Shown: positions 21,266-32,513 of the stretch, piece after piece
Position numbering within the stretch: position 1 is the first letter of the stretch
Layout of the letters: each line of letters opens with the position of its first letter
Source: Juglans regia
Taxonomy: Eukaryota; Streptophyta; Magnoliopsida; Fagales; Juglandaceae
Direction of reading: 5' to 3'
NCBI RefSeq assembly: GCF_001411555.2
Contig: NW_023361231.1
Span: 62,001-126,000, forward strand
DNA length: 64,000 nt
Position numbers and translations under genes: made by a program
Notes under the pieces: model-generated
Databases searched by the model: none
What the model was told of the DNA's origin: nothing
The model's input: only the letters and a program-made list of their open reading frames with translations

Positions 21266-22989
21266 GTAACGATATTAACCTAATAGAAGGAACTACTATT
21301 ACTTTTTTACCCTTTAGTGTATGCCTCCAGATTTATTTTTTAGAGCTTAGTTTAAATGGGTTTTGTTTTAAGTCTCAAAAATATTATATTTGTGTAGATA
21401 ATATTTTGATAATATTGTTAACTAAAGGAAGTAAACCTATTTTTTTAGAGAGGAGTCTTTCATGACTTATTTTATGGAAATTTTTAGTAGCCAAAGTATT
21501 CTATTAATTTATAATACGTTGTTGGTATTTTAGATATTTTAAATATTAGTATTTATTGAGTTCCGTAATTATCATGATACTTATTCGATAAATTTCTTAT
21601 TTGGTACGAATTCGATTAAGTGGATATTGATGATTTTAAAAAATGACGATATATTTTGAGGTTATGAGAATTTTAGATCTTGAGGAATTAAAATAGCTTA
21701 TTTTAGAAATTTAGGCTTAAATATCGAAATACGTGATTGATTGTAAATTTACAAAAATTACGTGATTATCTTATTGGTGATAATTAATATTTATTCGGCA
21801 TTGTTGAGGAAATTTTTGAAAGACTAAGAAGTCCAGATAAACGGGATTCTTATGCTAGATTTTGTATAAAAATAAATAAAATGAGCAGAGGTTGATTTTT
21901 GAAAAAATATGCATGTCTTGTTATGAAAAGAAATTTGAAACGACCCCAGTTATTTGTTTCTGCATGACTCATGAAATTCTGTATAAGAATAAAGTACTTT
22001 ATGTCATGACTGGTGTAGACATGAGCAAAGTTTTGGCATTTTGTTTCTGAACTATGCAAAAGAAAGCAAATATAAAAAATTGTGCATAAATCATATTTTT
22101 GTGATCTGATTCTATTTTGTTCTATTCTGATAATGTTTTGTACTCTGATATAATATGATGCGATTTTGAAACCTTTGGCATGACATTCTGTTTCTGTTTT
22201 GTTCTGATCTTACAACGAGTGTAAAACTGTGGCCTCGGTTTGGATTGGTACCAACTTTTATGTTTCTGTTGCACCCACTTTGAAAACAAAGTAGTTTTCT
22301 GCGTGGTCTTTCCTATGTGCACACTCGGGGCTCCGAGAATGATAAGAGGAAGATTCATATTTTGTTTCTACTCGATTGGCAGCCGGGATTTGTACAACCC
22401 CACCACGGGGGTTAAATATGTAATTTTGTTCTGATATGATATTTCAATTATTCTGTGTCAAGGGAATTTTGAATAAGATTATTTTTAAACTTTTGCTCTG
22501 ACATTTTTTATAACATATTTTGACTCTGCATTCTGAAAATAAAAAGTGTTTTGTTTTGCATTCTGAACTTTGTAAATGCTCATGTTAGCATAGTAGTATA
22601 TGTTCTCTACTTACTGAGTTCTTGATAACTCACCCCTTATCTCCACAATATTTTTTAGATAATTTGAATATTTCTGCTGAGCATCAAGAATATGGAGCAT
22701 GAATGAGATGAGTTAAGAATAATGGATTAAGTATAGAAGGTTTATATGAATATTGAAGATTTTTATTTAGTAAGCTTGTTGTGCTTTGATGATGTGATTT
22801 GTTGCGAGGTTGATGTTTATATTAAGACTTTGTATTGTCTTAGAATAATTATACTGAAGTAATTGATATGAATTAATGAGTATTATTTTGTGCGATAGAG
22901 AAAAATTAGAGTATGCACTATGTGATTGGAAAATAATTTTTAAGTGACATGAGTTAACTTTTCGGATCCCTCAAAGACGGGGCGTTACA
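20030..22989 (+). mobile_element. Solo LTR (family E), near-exact 5-bp TSD
   Basis: It starts TGTAACACCTAGGTCC and ends GGGGCGTTACA. Flanks are CGGGT (20025-20029) and CGGGA (22990-22994), one mismatch. No primer-binding site follows. It contains a (TA)n tract near 20467 and another at about 21231-21259. Like LTR-A it carries TGACTGGTGTAGACATGAG, TTGATAACTCACCCC and the GACGGGGCGTTACA end. The 91-residue Ser/Leu-rich frame at 20921-21196 is leader sequence. Confidence 0.8.
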
Positions 22990-23236
22990 CGGGAAAACGG
23001 GCAAAAGGGTCCTGCTGCCCACCCCTACTCTCAATGGAAGCAGCACCTTGTAAAGGGTTTGAAATATGTCTATGAATTTCAATTATAAAAAACTGGCATG
23101 GCTTCGGAAATTATTAAAAAGGGAGACTCCCTCCTACGACTTCTCGACGCGCAACAGTATTACCAAAGTGGCAAAGTTTATAGAGCTCTTAAACGAGAGT
23201 CCATTGGGTATTTTTCTTTAGAAGAAATTCAGAAAT
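22990..23236. other. Spacer between LTR-E and a MITE
   Basis: No gene recognised. The first 45 bases (GTCCTGCTGCCCACCCC) are probably the right end of the short element into which LTR-E inserted. Confidence 0.4.
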
Positions 23237-23239
23237 TTA

Positions 23240-23582
23240 GGTCCCGTTTGGTTGCAAGACTCTATTGAGATTAATTCAGTTCAGTTTAATTTTAAGTTGA
23301 GTCTAACATCTAAACACTTTACTTTCAAATTATTAAACTCATCTCAATTCAAAACCTTCTTATATGTGAGACTCACAACCTTTTCCAACTCAATACATCT
23401 TTATCCTTTGGACCTACAACATTTTTCAATTTTCTATAAATAGTATTAAACTCATATTAATATTCAAACATATTTAAACTTATTTTAGATGAATTCTACA
23501 TAACTCACTCTACCTATTCAACTCATTATTATTTATAAATAACTAAGTTCAATTCAGATCAATTCAACATCTAAACACAGCC
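23240..23582. mobile_element. Tourist-like MITE (PIF/Harbinger), TTA TSD
   Basis: It begins GGTCCCGTTTGGTTG and ends CATCTAAACACAGCC, with TTA on both sides (23237-23239 and 23583-23585). It is 343 bp, AT-rich and non-coding. A 3-bp TTA TSD with a GGnCC..GTTTGG end is the PIF/Harbinger pattern. Confidence 0.8.
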
Positions 23583-23585
23583 TTA

Positions 23586-24670
23586 CTTTTTTGAAGTCAA
23601 ATTATGACGGCGGGTTGATGCCAGAACGTACATTCAAAATTTTTTTTTTCTTTTGTAAAATAAATAGAGCATTTATTTTTGAGGCTTCAAATTTTGTTTG
23701 GTGCTTTTTTTTTGTGATTGAGAAGTGATGTAAACTCATCTTATCTCATTTCATTTAATTATTATAATTTTTTTATTTTTTTATACAAAATATAAAAATA
23801 ATTCAATTTTTTCTAATCCTAAAATAATATTAACATTAAAAAATAATATTTTAACTATATTTTATTAAACTCATCTAAAATTATGTTTTTTTTTTTTTTT
23901 TTTTTATCTCAACTCGATATCTAAAAGTTCACTTACAATATTGATCAATTGGGAGCGGTGGGGGTACCCCATTACCTCCCCCATTATATTAATAAAAATT
24001 AATCTTATTAAAAATCATTTATAAGAAAAAAATTATAAAATACTTCTAACATAAAAAGTTATTAAGGAAATAAAAAGTTGTAAGAATTAAACATTTCTTA
24101 AATCGTTCATTTTTTTTTTTATCATTTTTAAAGTTTATATTTAAAAAAGAAATTTTTCATTTTCGTTTTTTATAAATAATTTATTTTTTAATGTTCACGT
24201 GTTTTTTTACAGCTTTTTGAATCCTTTTAAATAAAATTTTCATTTTTTATTTAAGTTTTCCATTTTTTTGAGTTTTTGCATTGTGGAATTATGGAGCTAT
24301 AGAATTAGAATATTTTAACATTTTGTAGTTTAGGGGGGTTATTTTGCTTTGCTTGAACATTAATTATAAACTATCAAATGCTCAAATCTGTAATAATGGA
24401 GTTTTTTTTTTTTTTTGTTTTTTTAAAAAAAACTTTAATTAGTAAAAGGATTAATTGTCTTCTAAAACTATTTTGTTATTCGGAATTTTGATATTTCTAT
24501 TGTTTATTTTTATTATGTAAAATCTATAAAGTTGACTTTTTTAAAAAGTTGCATGTGTATCTATCATGCATGCCAATGAGAGTGACAAGAAGCTTGGAAA
24601 AGTTCGCTGCTGTCGCCTTCACCGCGTATAATGAATATGCATGGGGCCCTAATTTGTAGTTTTTAATGAG
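23586..24670. other. AT-rich upstream region of the AAA-ATPase gene
   Basis: Strongly A+T-rich with a T-run at about 23886-23906. The stretch from 23720 to 23930 resembles a decayed Tourist MITE (CATCTTATCTCATTTCATTT). No coding frame recognised. Confidence 0.5.
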
Positions 24671-24845
24671 ACGCGCACAAGTCAATTCTGGAGAAACGAC
24701 GATACTATTACCATCGACTTTCTTAGAAATGCCAACGCGCGCGAGCGATAAATGATCATCATGTATCACAAGATTTATATAAAGGTTTTACAGCATTTCT
24801 TCGTGACTAACATGTAGAGAGAAACAAAAGATCAAAAAAATCACG
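24671..24845 (+). promoter_or_regulatory. Core promoter of the AAA-ATPase gene: TATA box, possible CGCG and W boxes
   Basis: TATATAAA at 24776-24783 lies about 63 bases before the ATG at 24846, a normal TATA-to-start distance with a short leader. ACGCGC occurs at 24671-24676 and 24735-24740, fitting the CGCG box bound by CAMTA factors. AGTCAA at 24680-24685 is an inverted TTGACT W-box core. These motifs fit a stress-responsive gene but are short enough to occur by chance. Confidence 0.5.
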
Positions 24846-25019
24846 ATGGCACCACGAGACAGGTTGGCTCAGCTAGGATCCATAACTGCCAGTTTGATGG
24901 TTGCGTGGGCTATGTTTCAGCGATCCTTTCTTCATGGGCTGCCAAACTTCATCTTGGAATACCATCAAATATTGCCAAGTTTCATTTACCCTTACATCGA
25001 AATCAGGTTCAACAAGTTC

Positions 25020-25310
25020 TATTAAGAATGATACAATCGCAAGGTAGAAGGAGGAGTAACTACCTCGAGCATGTGCAGAGGACTGAAGAATAACATAAAG
25101 TAGAGGAACGTGGAGAATAAATTTGTGAATAAAATGTACTACTCGATTTGTCTTGTACAACTGCTATTTATAGTACAAAGAATCAAATAACAGAATAACA
25201 AATAAATGAATTGTATTTTACAGCTCATCAATGTAAATTATCATCTTCATGTTACGTTTTGTCTGGTGGCCTTCCAAGTGTTTGAGAGTTTTCTTCCTTT
25301 AATTTCAACA
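25020..25310 (-). repeat. copia 3' LTR
   Basis: 291 bp; on the minus strand it begins TGTTGAAATTAAAGG right after the polypurine tract TGCGGGGAGA (25311-25320). Confidence 0.93.
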
Positions 25311-28300
25311 TCTCCCCGCAACATGGAGAGTACACATTGATCCCATCTTGAGCAATAGTCGATCGAAGGTAGGTGAATGCAATGGCTTGGTGAGAAGGTC
25401 CGCCAATTGAGCTGAAGAGAACACATGAGCAGTTTTAACTTCTCCCGCTGCAATTTTGTCACGAACCAGATGGCAATCAAGTTCAATGTGCTTCGTGCGC
25501 TCGTGGAAGACCGGATTTGCAACAATGTGCATGGCAGCGAGGTTATCACAGTGCAGAGTAGCAGGTGTTCCAATGGTGATACGTAAGTCTGTGAGTAGGT
25601 AGCGAATTCAAGTGAGTTCACAAACAGCAGCAGCCATTCCTCTGTATTTCGATTCAGCAGAGGATCGAGAGATCGTATTATGCTTTTTCGACTTCTAGGA
25701 AACAAGAGAACTTCCAATGAATACGTAAAATCCTTTGGTGGAGCGACGAGTGTCTGGGCAATTTGCCCAATTTGCGTCAGAATATGCGACAAGTTCCATG
25801 TTGGAATTAGCATAAAGGAAAAATGCCCTGTCCCGGGGTTCTCTTAATATACTTGAGGATTTTAAGAACAACATCATAATGTGGCACTCTTGGGGTATCT
25901 ATAAACTGACTTAACAAGTTAACACTATAGCTCAAATCAGGTCGAGTGTTAGTCAAATAAAGCAACTTTCCAACCAATGTTCTGTAGAGTGCTAGGTCAT
26001 GAAAGATTTCACCTTCATCCCGTTTGAGTTTGATGTTTGGTTCCATTGGTAAGAGAGATGGCTTGGCTGCTAAGAGGCCAGTTTCAGTAAGAATATCTAA
26101 CGCATACTTGCGCTGGTAGAGTTGAATTCCAGCTTGTGTTCGACCGATTTTCATGCCAAGAAAGTACCGCAATGCAGCCAGATTTTTTATGCAAAATTTG
26201 GTCTCCAAAAATTGCTTAACAGCATTGCTTGAATTGGTGTCCAAGCTCATGAGGATAATATCATCGACATACACAAGTAGTGCGATGAGTGAAGTAGGAG
26301 TGCACTTGGTGAAGAGGCTATAATCCGCCTTTGACTAGATAAATCCAAATTCAGCTAGAGATGAAACCAATTTGGTGTTCCATTGATGGGACGCCTGTCT
26401 CAAGCCATACAAGCTTTTTTGCAATAAGCAAACTTGAGTAGTTTTAGCTGCAAAATGACCAGGGGGTGGCTTCTTGTAAATTTCTTCAACTAGCTCGCCA
26501 TACAAGAAGGCATTATTGACATCAAGCTGTTGTAGTTCCCACCCTTTGATGGCAGCCACTGCTAAGAGACAACAAATTGAAACAATTTTAGCAATTGGTG
26601 AAAACGTATCGTGAAAGTCGATAACTTCGCGTTGGGTGAAACCTTTAGCGACTAACTGAGCCTTAGCTCTTTCTATCGATCCATCACCCTTGAATTTGAG
26701 CTTGTAAATCCATTTGCATTCAATTGGTCTCTTGCCTGGAGGTAAATCAACTATGGTCCAAGTCTTATTGAGCTCGAGGGCAGCAAGTTCCTGATCCATG
26801 GCCTCATGCCAGATTGGTTGTTGGATAGCTTGTGTATAGGATGTTGGTTCAGTGTTTATAGATGTGGTGAATGCCTGAAACTGGAGAGACAAGGATGCAT
26901 AAGACAAAACAGCGGAAAGGGGAAAAGAGATATTCATACCTGATGGGGAGGAGGATCCAGAAGCAATCATTGAGGATGCTGATTGGGGAGGATCAGTGGT
27001 GGTGACTTGTTGACAATGGTATTCACGGAGGAATGCAGGGGCCTTTCTTGGTCGAGTTGATTTTTGAAGAACTTGAGAAGGTTCATCGTGGGCAGAAGGA
27101 TGTGTTATTTTGCTGGAATTATCATCTGAAATGTGAGAAGGTGAGATTGGTAGATTGTTTGTAGAGTCCTGAATGGAAGGTGAGTCTGGTGTGTCTGTTT
27201 GGGTTGCGGGATTGGGAACAAGTGATGGGGTTGGATTGTATGATGTGTCGATATGGTCAGTGGAAGCATGAGGGTCGAAAAGTGAAGATGAAGTTGAAGG
27301 TGAAGGTGTTTGAATTAAAGTGGGTGACACAGGTGTAGTTTGGTTTTGTTGTTTGAGAGGGAATATTTCTTCATGGAAGATAACATCTCGAGAGAGGAAT
27401 ATTTGCTGAGTTGTGAGGTCCAGTAATTTGTAGCCTTTGACGCCGTATGGATAGCCAATAAACAAGCATTTTCGAGCGCGAGGTTCGAATTTAGTTCTAG
27501 CATGTGATAAGGTGGAGGCAAAGCAAAGGCATCCAAAAATTTTAAAATGGGAGTAAGATGGCTTTGTTTGATAAAGAATCTCAAATGGGGTTTTGTAGCC
27601 AAGTGTTTGAGTAGGTGTCCGATTAATTAAGTATACTGCAGTGGTAACAAAATCAGACCAATATTGAAGTGGTAATCTCGACTGGAATTTGAGAGCACGT
27701 GCCACATTAAGTATGTGTTGGTGCTTGCATTCAGTAAGTGCATTTTGTTGAGGTGTGGCAACACATGTTGTTTGGTGCACAACACCTTTGGAGTGATAAA
27801 AAATTGGCATATGAAATTCAACGCCGTTATCAGACCGAATGACTTTGATTTGAGTGTTGAATTGGGTTTCAATAAGAGAGAAAAAATTTAAAAGAGATCT
27901 TCTAGCCTAAGATTTTGTTCTAAGTAGATAAAGCCAAGTGCACCTTGTGAATTGGTCAACAATGGTGAGAAAGTATTTAGCACCGTTGTATGATTGTGTT
28001 TGGTTAGGTCCCCAAATGTCGACTGAAACGACATCAAAGGGCTTTTTGGCTTTGGATTCTGCATCTGGAAATGGCAGTTTGTGTTGCTTTGCAAGGGGGC
28101 ATATATCACAAATTAACTTTGATTGATCCGAATGATTGGAACTAGAATGAACATCACTCAATATGTATTGAACCATGAAGCTATGTCCAAGTCTATAATG
28201 CCACAATGTGAATTTATCAAACTTGGAAGCAGTAGTGTGATTAACAGAAATTGAAGGAAACAAAGTATGAAAATGGTGTTGCAGACTAGTTGATTTGGGT

Positions 28301-28885
28301 CTGGATAGTTGTAAGGGATATAAGCCATCATGCACCGTCCCCACTCCAATCTTCATCCATAATGAAAGGTCCTGGATATAGCAAGAATTGGAGAAAAATA
28401 GCAAACAACAATTAGAGTGTTGTGTCAAGGATTTGGCAGAAATGAGATTAAAAGAGAAATCAGGCACACATAACACACGGCGAAGAATTAGATGAGTTGA
28501 TAAATGCACATCACCAATGTGTGTAGTAGTAGTGGTAGATCCATTGAGAAGTTTGATCATGTGGTAAATTGCAGTGATATTATGGGTGATGAATTTGGGG
28601 CTACAGATCATATGATCTGTAGTGCCCATGTCTATAATCCAGGTGTTTGGCTTTTCAATGTTGAGTCGTGTGTGTGTGTTGTGTCAGAAGGGAAAATACC
28701 AGAGACAGGAGGTGGACTAGTATGTGCGGTATTTGCAGCAGCTGTGCTAGCATCACCATGAGGAGGATGGAGTAAGGCAAGGATGTGGTTATATTGCTCT
28801 CGAGTAATAGGCGGACCATTGATAATTTCCTCCTGCGCAAGAGAAGATTGGTTAGCTGAGGATTTAAGTCTTGAGCTATTCTTAT
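25311..28885 (-). pseudogene. copia pol: protease, integrase, reverse transcriptase, RNase H; interrupted
   Basis: Protease is near 28640 (WIIDMGTTDHM, where Ser/Thr-Gly is usual after Asp). The pre-integrase motif LWHYRLGHS and integrase core VVSVDIWGP lie in the frame 28629-27907. Integrase continues after one in-frame TAG as the frame 27810-26335, which runs into reverse transcriptase (ECKWIYKLKFKGDGS, LDVNNAFLYGEL, LYGLRQASHQW). After another in-frame TAG comes the catalytic YVDDIILMS with DYG-less finger LRYFLGMKI (26274-25807). A frameshift near 25820 and two likely Trp-to-stop changes break RNase H (AYSDANWANCPDTRRST; C-terminal ADLLTKPL). The order and motifs leave no doubt about family; the element cannot make its own proteins. 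Confidence 0.92.
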
Positions 28886-28917
28886 GGCCAGGAGGAAATC
28901 CATTTAATCTGTAGCAT

Positions 28918-29741
28918 TTATCCTTTGAAGCAACGCTCTAGTGAGTGGCCTGGTACATTGCAATGGGAGCAAAAAAGGCGTTCTCTACGACTGGTGGTCG
29001 AGTTGTGAGTATCTGGTCCTTTAGCTATCATCGCTTGTGGTGAAGGCACGAAATGAAGTTGGCGACGTCGTTCCTCTTGTTGAACTAGAGAGAGAACTCG
29101 GTTGAGAGCAGGGAGTGGGTCATGTAGTAAGATTTGCGCACGGACAGAGTCATAAGAATCATCAAGGCCGACAAGAAATTGCATCACCTTGCTACGATGG
29201 TTGTAGCCCAGCATGGTTTTGATAGCTCCACAGTTGCAGGTAGGCATGGGTTCGTAAATCTCCAGTTCATCCCAAAATACTTTGAGTTTGTTATAATATT
29301 GGCTGACGGAATCAGTGTCTTGTGTTGATGATGAAATGGATTTGGTAATTTGGAAGATCCGAGGTGCTTTTTGGATGGAGAATCTCTCTCGAAGATCACT
29401 CCAAACGCTCTCAGTAGTAGCTGCATGCACAATGCTTGATCGATGTTCTGAGCTAACCGAATGTTGAATCCATGCTATGAGCATGTCATTGTAGCACTCC
29501 CATGATGCGAAAAGGGGATCGGAAGTGAGTGTTGGCTTGCTGATTGTACCATCAATGAATCCAAGCTTGTTTTTGATATTGAGAGCACGACGCATTGTTC
29601 TTTCCCAGGTTACGTAGTTTTCTGTGGTAAGTAAATCAAGAACTAAGGGAGATGAGGCTCCCTCTCTAGGTTGAATGTAGCGGGATGATGAGGATTGTTC
29701 TCATTTTTGGAGTGTTTGGATGATTCAGTATTTTCTGTCAT
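28918..29741 (-). pseudogene. copia gag with CCHC zinc knuckle
   Basis: The likely start is ATG at 29741, two bases from the primer-binding site. A frameshift near 29650 separates the first 30 codons from the long frame 29595-28918. That frame has the gag domain (FASWECYNDMLIAWIQHSV, SVSQYYNKLKVFWDELEIY) and the zinc knuckle CSHCNVPGHSLERC (CX2CX4HX4C). An extra base right after the knuckle shifts the frame before protease; it could be decay or a frameshift site. Confidence 0.88.
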
Positions 29742-29742
29742 T

Positions 29743-29754
29743 GCTCTCGTACCA
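29743..29754 (-). other. copia primer-binding site
   Basis: On the minus strand TGGTACGAGAGC directly follows the 5' LTR. It matches 10 of 12 bases of TGGTATCAGAGC, the complement of the initiator-Met tRNA 3' end. Confidence 0.75.
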
Positions 29755-30045
29755 TATTAACAATGATACAATCGCAAGGTAGAAGGAGGAGTAACTGCCT
29801 CGAGCATGTGCAAAGGACTGAAGAATAACAGAAAGTAGAGGAACGTGGAGAATAAATTTGTGAATAAAATGTACTACTCGATTTGTCTTGTACAACTGCT
29901 ATTTATAGTACAAAGAATCAAATAACAGAATAACAAATAAATGAATTGTATTTTACAGCTCATCAATGTAAATTATCATCTTCATGTTACGTTTAGTCTG
30001 GTGGCCTTCTAAGTGTTTGAGAGTTTTCTTCCTTTAATTTCAACA
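29755..30045 (-). repeat. copia 5' LTR
   Basis: 291 bp, with 6 differences from the other LTR; its right edge abuts the TSD AGTTC. Confidence 0.93.
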
Positions 30046-31414
30046 AGTTCAGCACAGACCATCTCGTTTTGCGGAGCGAAACTTACTTTGCCATTGACAA
30101 CTACCTTAGCTCCATTAATTCCTTTATGCACTCAAAGTGGCTGAAGGCGAACATATTTCAGAACAGCCTATCTCTTAGTCTTAGCATGGATGACAGCGAA
30201 GTGATTGCTGATCAGTTTGAAGGGGTTAAAATATGGTGGGCTTCTGGGAAAATTAGAATTTCGGGTGCACCAATATCACTGTCTTTTCGCCCAGGATCAG
30301 AGGAGAAGAGATACTACAAACTCACTTTCCATAAACGACATCGTGATCTCATTCTCGGGTCGTACCTGAATGGCGTCCTGAAAGAGGGTAAGGCGATTAA
30401 GATGAGAAACCGGTCACGAAAGCTTTACACCAACGCAGGGCCGTACTGGAGCCATGTGGTGTTTGAGCACCCAGCTACGTCTCAGACAATGGCAATGAAT
30501 CCAAAGAAAAAGAAAGAAATTATCGACCACCTCATCACATTCAGCAAAGCGGAAGACTTCTATGAAAGAGTTGGGAGGGCTTGGAAGCGAGGGTACCTAC
30601 TTTACGGTCCTCCAGGAACCGGCAAGTCTACCATGATTGCTGTCATGGCCAATCTTCTAGGCTACGATATTTATGACCTTGAATTGACTGCGGTGAAGGA
30701 TAACACCCAGCTGAGGAACTTGTTAATTCAAACTTCAAGCAAGTCTATTATTGTGATTGAGGAACTTGTTAATTCAAACTTCACTTGATCTCACTGGTCA
30801 AAGGAGGAAGAAAAATGAGAAAGTGGAGGCAGAGAAGGATTCGATTTTGAGGCGAAACCTAGGAAAGGAAGAAATGGATACCAGAGCCGCCAGTCAGGTT
30901 ACTCTTTCTGGGCTCCTAAATTTTATTGATGGTATTTGGTCAGCTTGTGGTGGGGAAAGGCTGATTGTGTTCACGACAAATTACGTAGAGAATTTGGATC
31001 CAGCTCTGATTAGAAAAGGGCGAATGGATGTGCACGTAGAGTTGTCGTATTGCAGGTTTGACGCGTTCAAGGTGCTAGCTAAGAACTATCTTAATCTTGA
31101 ATCTCATAACTTGTTTCCCAAAATCAGTGTGCTGTTGGAAGAAACAAATATGACTCCCGCTGATGTTGCGGATCATTTGATGGCCAAGGCGGATTTAGGG
31201 GACGCGACATTTAGTTTGCAGAGTCTGATCCATGCTCTTGAAACGGCAAAAGAAGAAGCGAGATTGAGAGCTGAGGGAGAAGCAAGAAAGATCGAACGGT
31301 TAGCTGAAGAGTAGCCATGGGGAGCCAACAATTCCGCACCTGTATGTCGTAACTCATTGTATTGTTTTGCCATTGTTTTCTCGTCCTAATGATCACCCTC
31401 TTTCATGTTACTTA

Positions 31415-31742
31415 GGCTGCATTTAGATGTTGAGTAAAATTGAGTTCAATTTTTTATGAATAGTAGTGAGTTGAGTAGTAGAAAAAATTATGTGGAGTCC
31501 ATCTAAACTGAGTTTAAAATGTGTTTAGATGTTAAGATGAATTTAGTACTTTTTATGAGAAGTTGAAAAATATTGTGGATCTTACGTATAAAGATGTGTT
31601 AAGTTGAAAAAAATTGTGGATCTCACATGTAAGGAAGTTTTGAGTTGAGATAAATTTAGTAATTTGAGAGTTGAATATTTAGATATTAGACTCAGCTTAA
31701 AATTAGACTGAACTCAATTGAATCTTGCAAGCAAATGCAGCC
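31415..31742. mobile_element. Tourist-like MITE, TTA TSD
   Basis: It begins GGCTGCATTTAGATG and ends CAAGCAAATGCAGCC. TTA flanks it at 31412-31414 and 31743-31745. It lies about 100 bp beyond the end of the AAA-ATPase pseudogene. Confidence 0.85.
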
Positions 31743-31745
31743 TTA

Positions 31746-32005
31746 GCCATCGTTTGTTTACATATGGATATAAATCTATGAACAGTAATAAGATAGTTTA
31801 TAAATAGAGATGAAATTGATTGTGTTAAGATGTTTTATAAGGTTTTGGAAAATGAGAGAAAAAAAAATTGAATAAAAATATTATAAAGTTAAAATATTAG
31901 AATATAAATTTTTAATATTTTTTTTTTTGTATTTTGTTTGAAAGTGTTTGTATTTAAATAATGATTGAAAGTTGAGTTAAGAGATTTGTGAAACCAAACG
32001 GGGCC
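31746..32005. mobile_element. Tourist-like MITE, TTA TSD, abutting the previous one
   Basis: It begins GCCATCGTTTGTTTACA and ends GAAACCAAACGGGGCC. Its left TTA is the same trinucleotide (31743-31745) that forms the right TSD of the neighbouring MITE; its right TTA is 32006-32008. The core is AT-rich and non-coding. Confidence 0.8.
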
Positions 32006-32035
32006 TTACTATAAATAATTCAATAATCCTTCACT

Positions 32036-32043
<8 letters not shown>

Positions 32044-32088
<45 letters not shown>
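32044..32088. repeat. (TA)n microsatellite
   Basis: About 45 bases of uninterrupted TA dinucleotides. Confidence 0.95.
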
Positions 32089-32091
<3 letters not shown>

Positions 32092-32196
32092 CACACCCCA
32101 ATTTGATAGATAAACTCACTTGTGATGAGGAAACATTTTATACAAAGAGAGCAAGGGAGTTATAGTAGAAATCTCAAAACCATGCTCTTGACAAAA

Positions 32197-32440
32197 GAGT
32201 GGCACTACAGTCATCGAAAAATTGTCTCGAAGGATGTCTCGAATAGTGCATTTCATTTTTTCATTTTTTTTTCTTTTTTTTCATGTATATTTTTAATTAT
32301 CATAAATATTTAAAAAAAAAAATTCATAACGCCATTAAAAAAAACTTCCTTAATCGTTAAATAAAATTAATAATAAAAAATAAAAAAATGTTTTGGGAGA
32401 AATGTTCGAGACCCATTTTCGGGATCCCAAACATTTCTCT
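32197..32440. mobile_element. hAT-like MITE, copy 2 of the 13.6-kb family
   Basis: The AT-rich core (TTTCATGTATATTTTTAATT, CGCCATTAAAAAAAACTTCC) matches the copy at 13616-13837. Flanks are TGACAAAA (32189-32196) and TAACAAAA (32441-32448), an 8-bp TSD with one mismatch. Confidence 0.7.
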
Positions 32441-32513
32441 TAACAAAAACATTATTGGAAAAAAAAATACATACAATAAGAGACTGCTTAAAGCGAAAAT
32501 ACTACACATTAAT

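Larger units (their letters stand above)
25020..30045 (-). mobile_element. Ty1-copia retrotransposon, 5.03 kb, AGTTC TSD
   Basis: Two 291-bp LTRs (25020-25310 and 29755-30045) flank a minus-strand gag-pol. The exact 5-bp TSD AGTTC lies at 25015-25019 and 30046-30050, inside codons 57-58 of the AAA-ATPase. The order gag, protease, integrase, reverse transcriptase, RNase H is that of copia. The LTRs differ at 6 of 291 positions by eye (about 2%), so insertion is fairly recent. Unusually the LTR outer end is TA where CA is expected (TGTTGAAA...TTAATA). Confidence 0.95.
24846..31314 (+). pseudogene. AAA-ATPase (AATP1/HSR4, BCS1-like family), split by a copia element and frameshifted at Walker B
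   Basis: Exonic sequence is 24846-25019 and 30051-31314, without introns as is usual for this family. Residues 1-58 include a membrane-anchor segment (SITASLMVAWAMF), then YIEIRFNKF; the frame resumes exactly at 30051 with STDHLVLRSETYFAIDNYL. The AAA-associated N-domain contains GVKIWWASGK. Walker A is GPPGTGKS at 30606-30629 (residue about 244). At 30758-30783 a 26-base copy of 30712-30737 replaces the Walker B region, giving IIVIEELVNSNFT and a stop. The next frame carries SGLLNFIDGIWSACGGERL, the sensor segment FTTNY and the arginine-finger-like ALIRKGRMD, ending at 31314. An intact protein would be about 480 residues, normal for the family, which acts at mitochondrial or ER membranes. 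Either lesion should be disabling. Confidence 0.9.

Noticed and set aside
28890..28920. Programmed frameshift between copia gag and pol
   Set aside because: One extra base is seen, but with other lesions in the element simple decay is the plainer reading.
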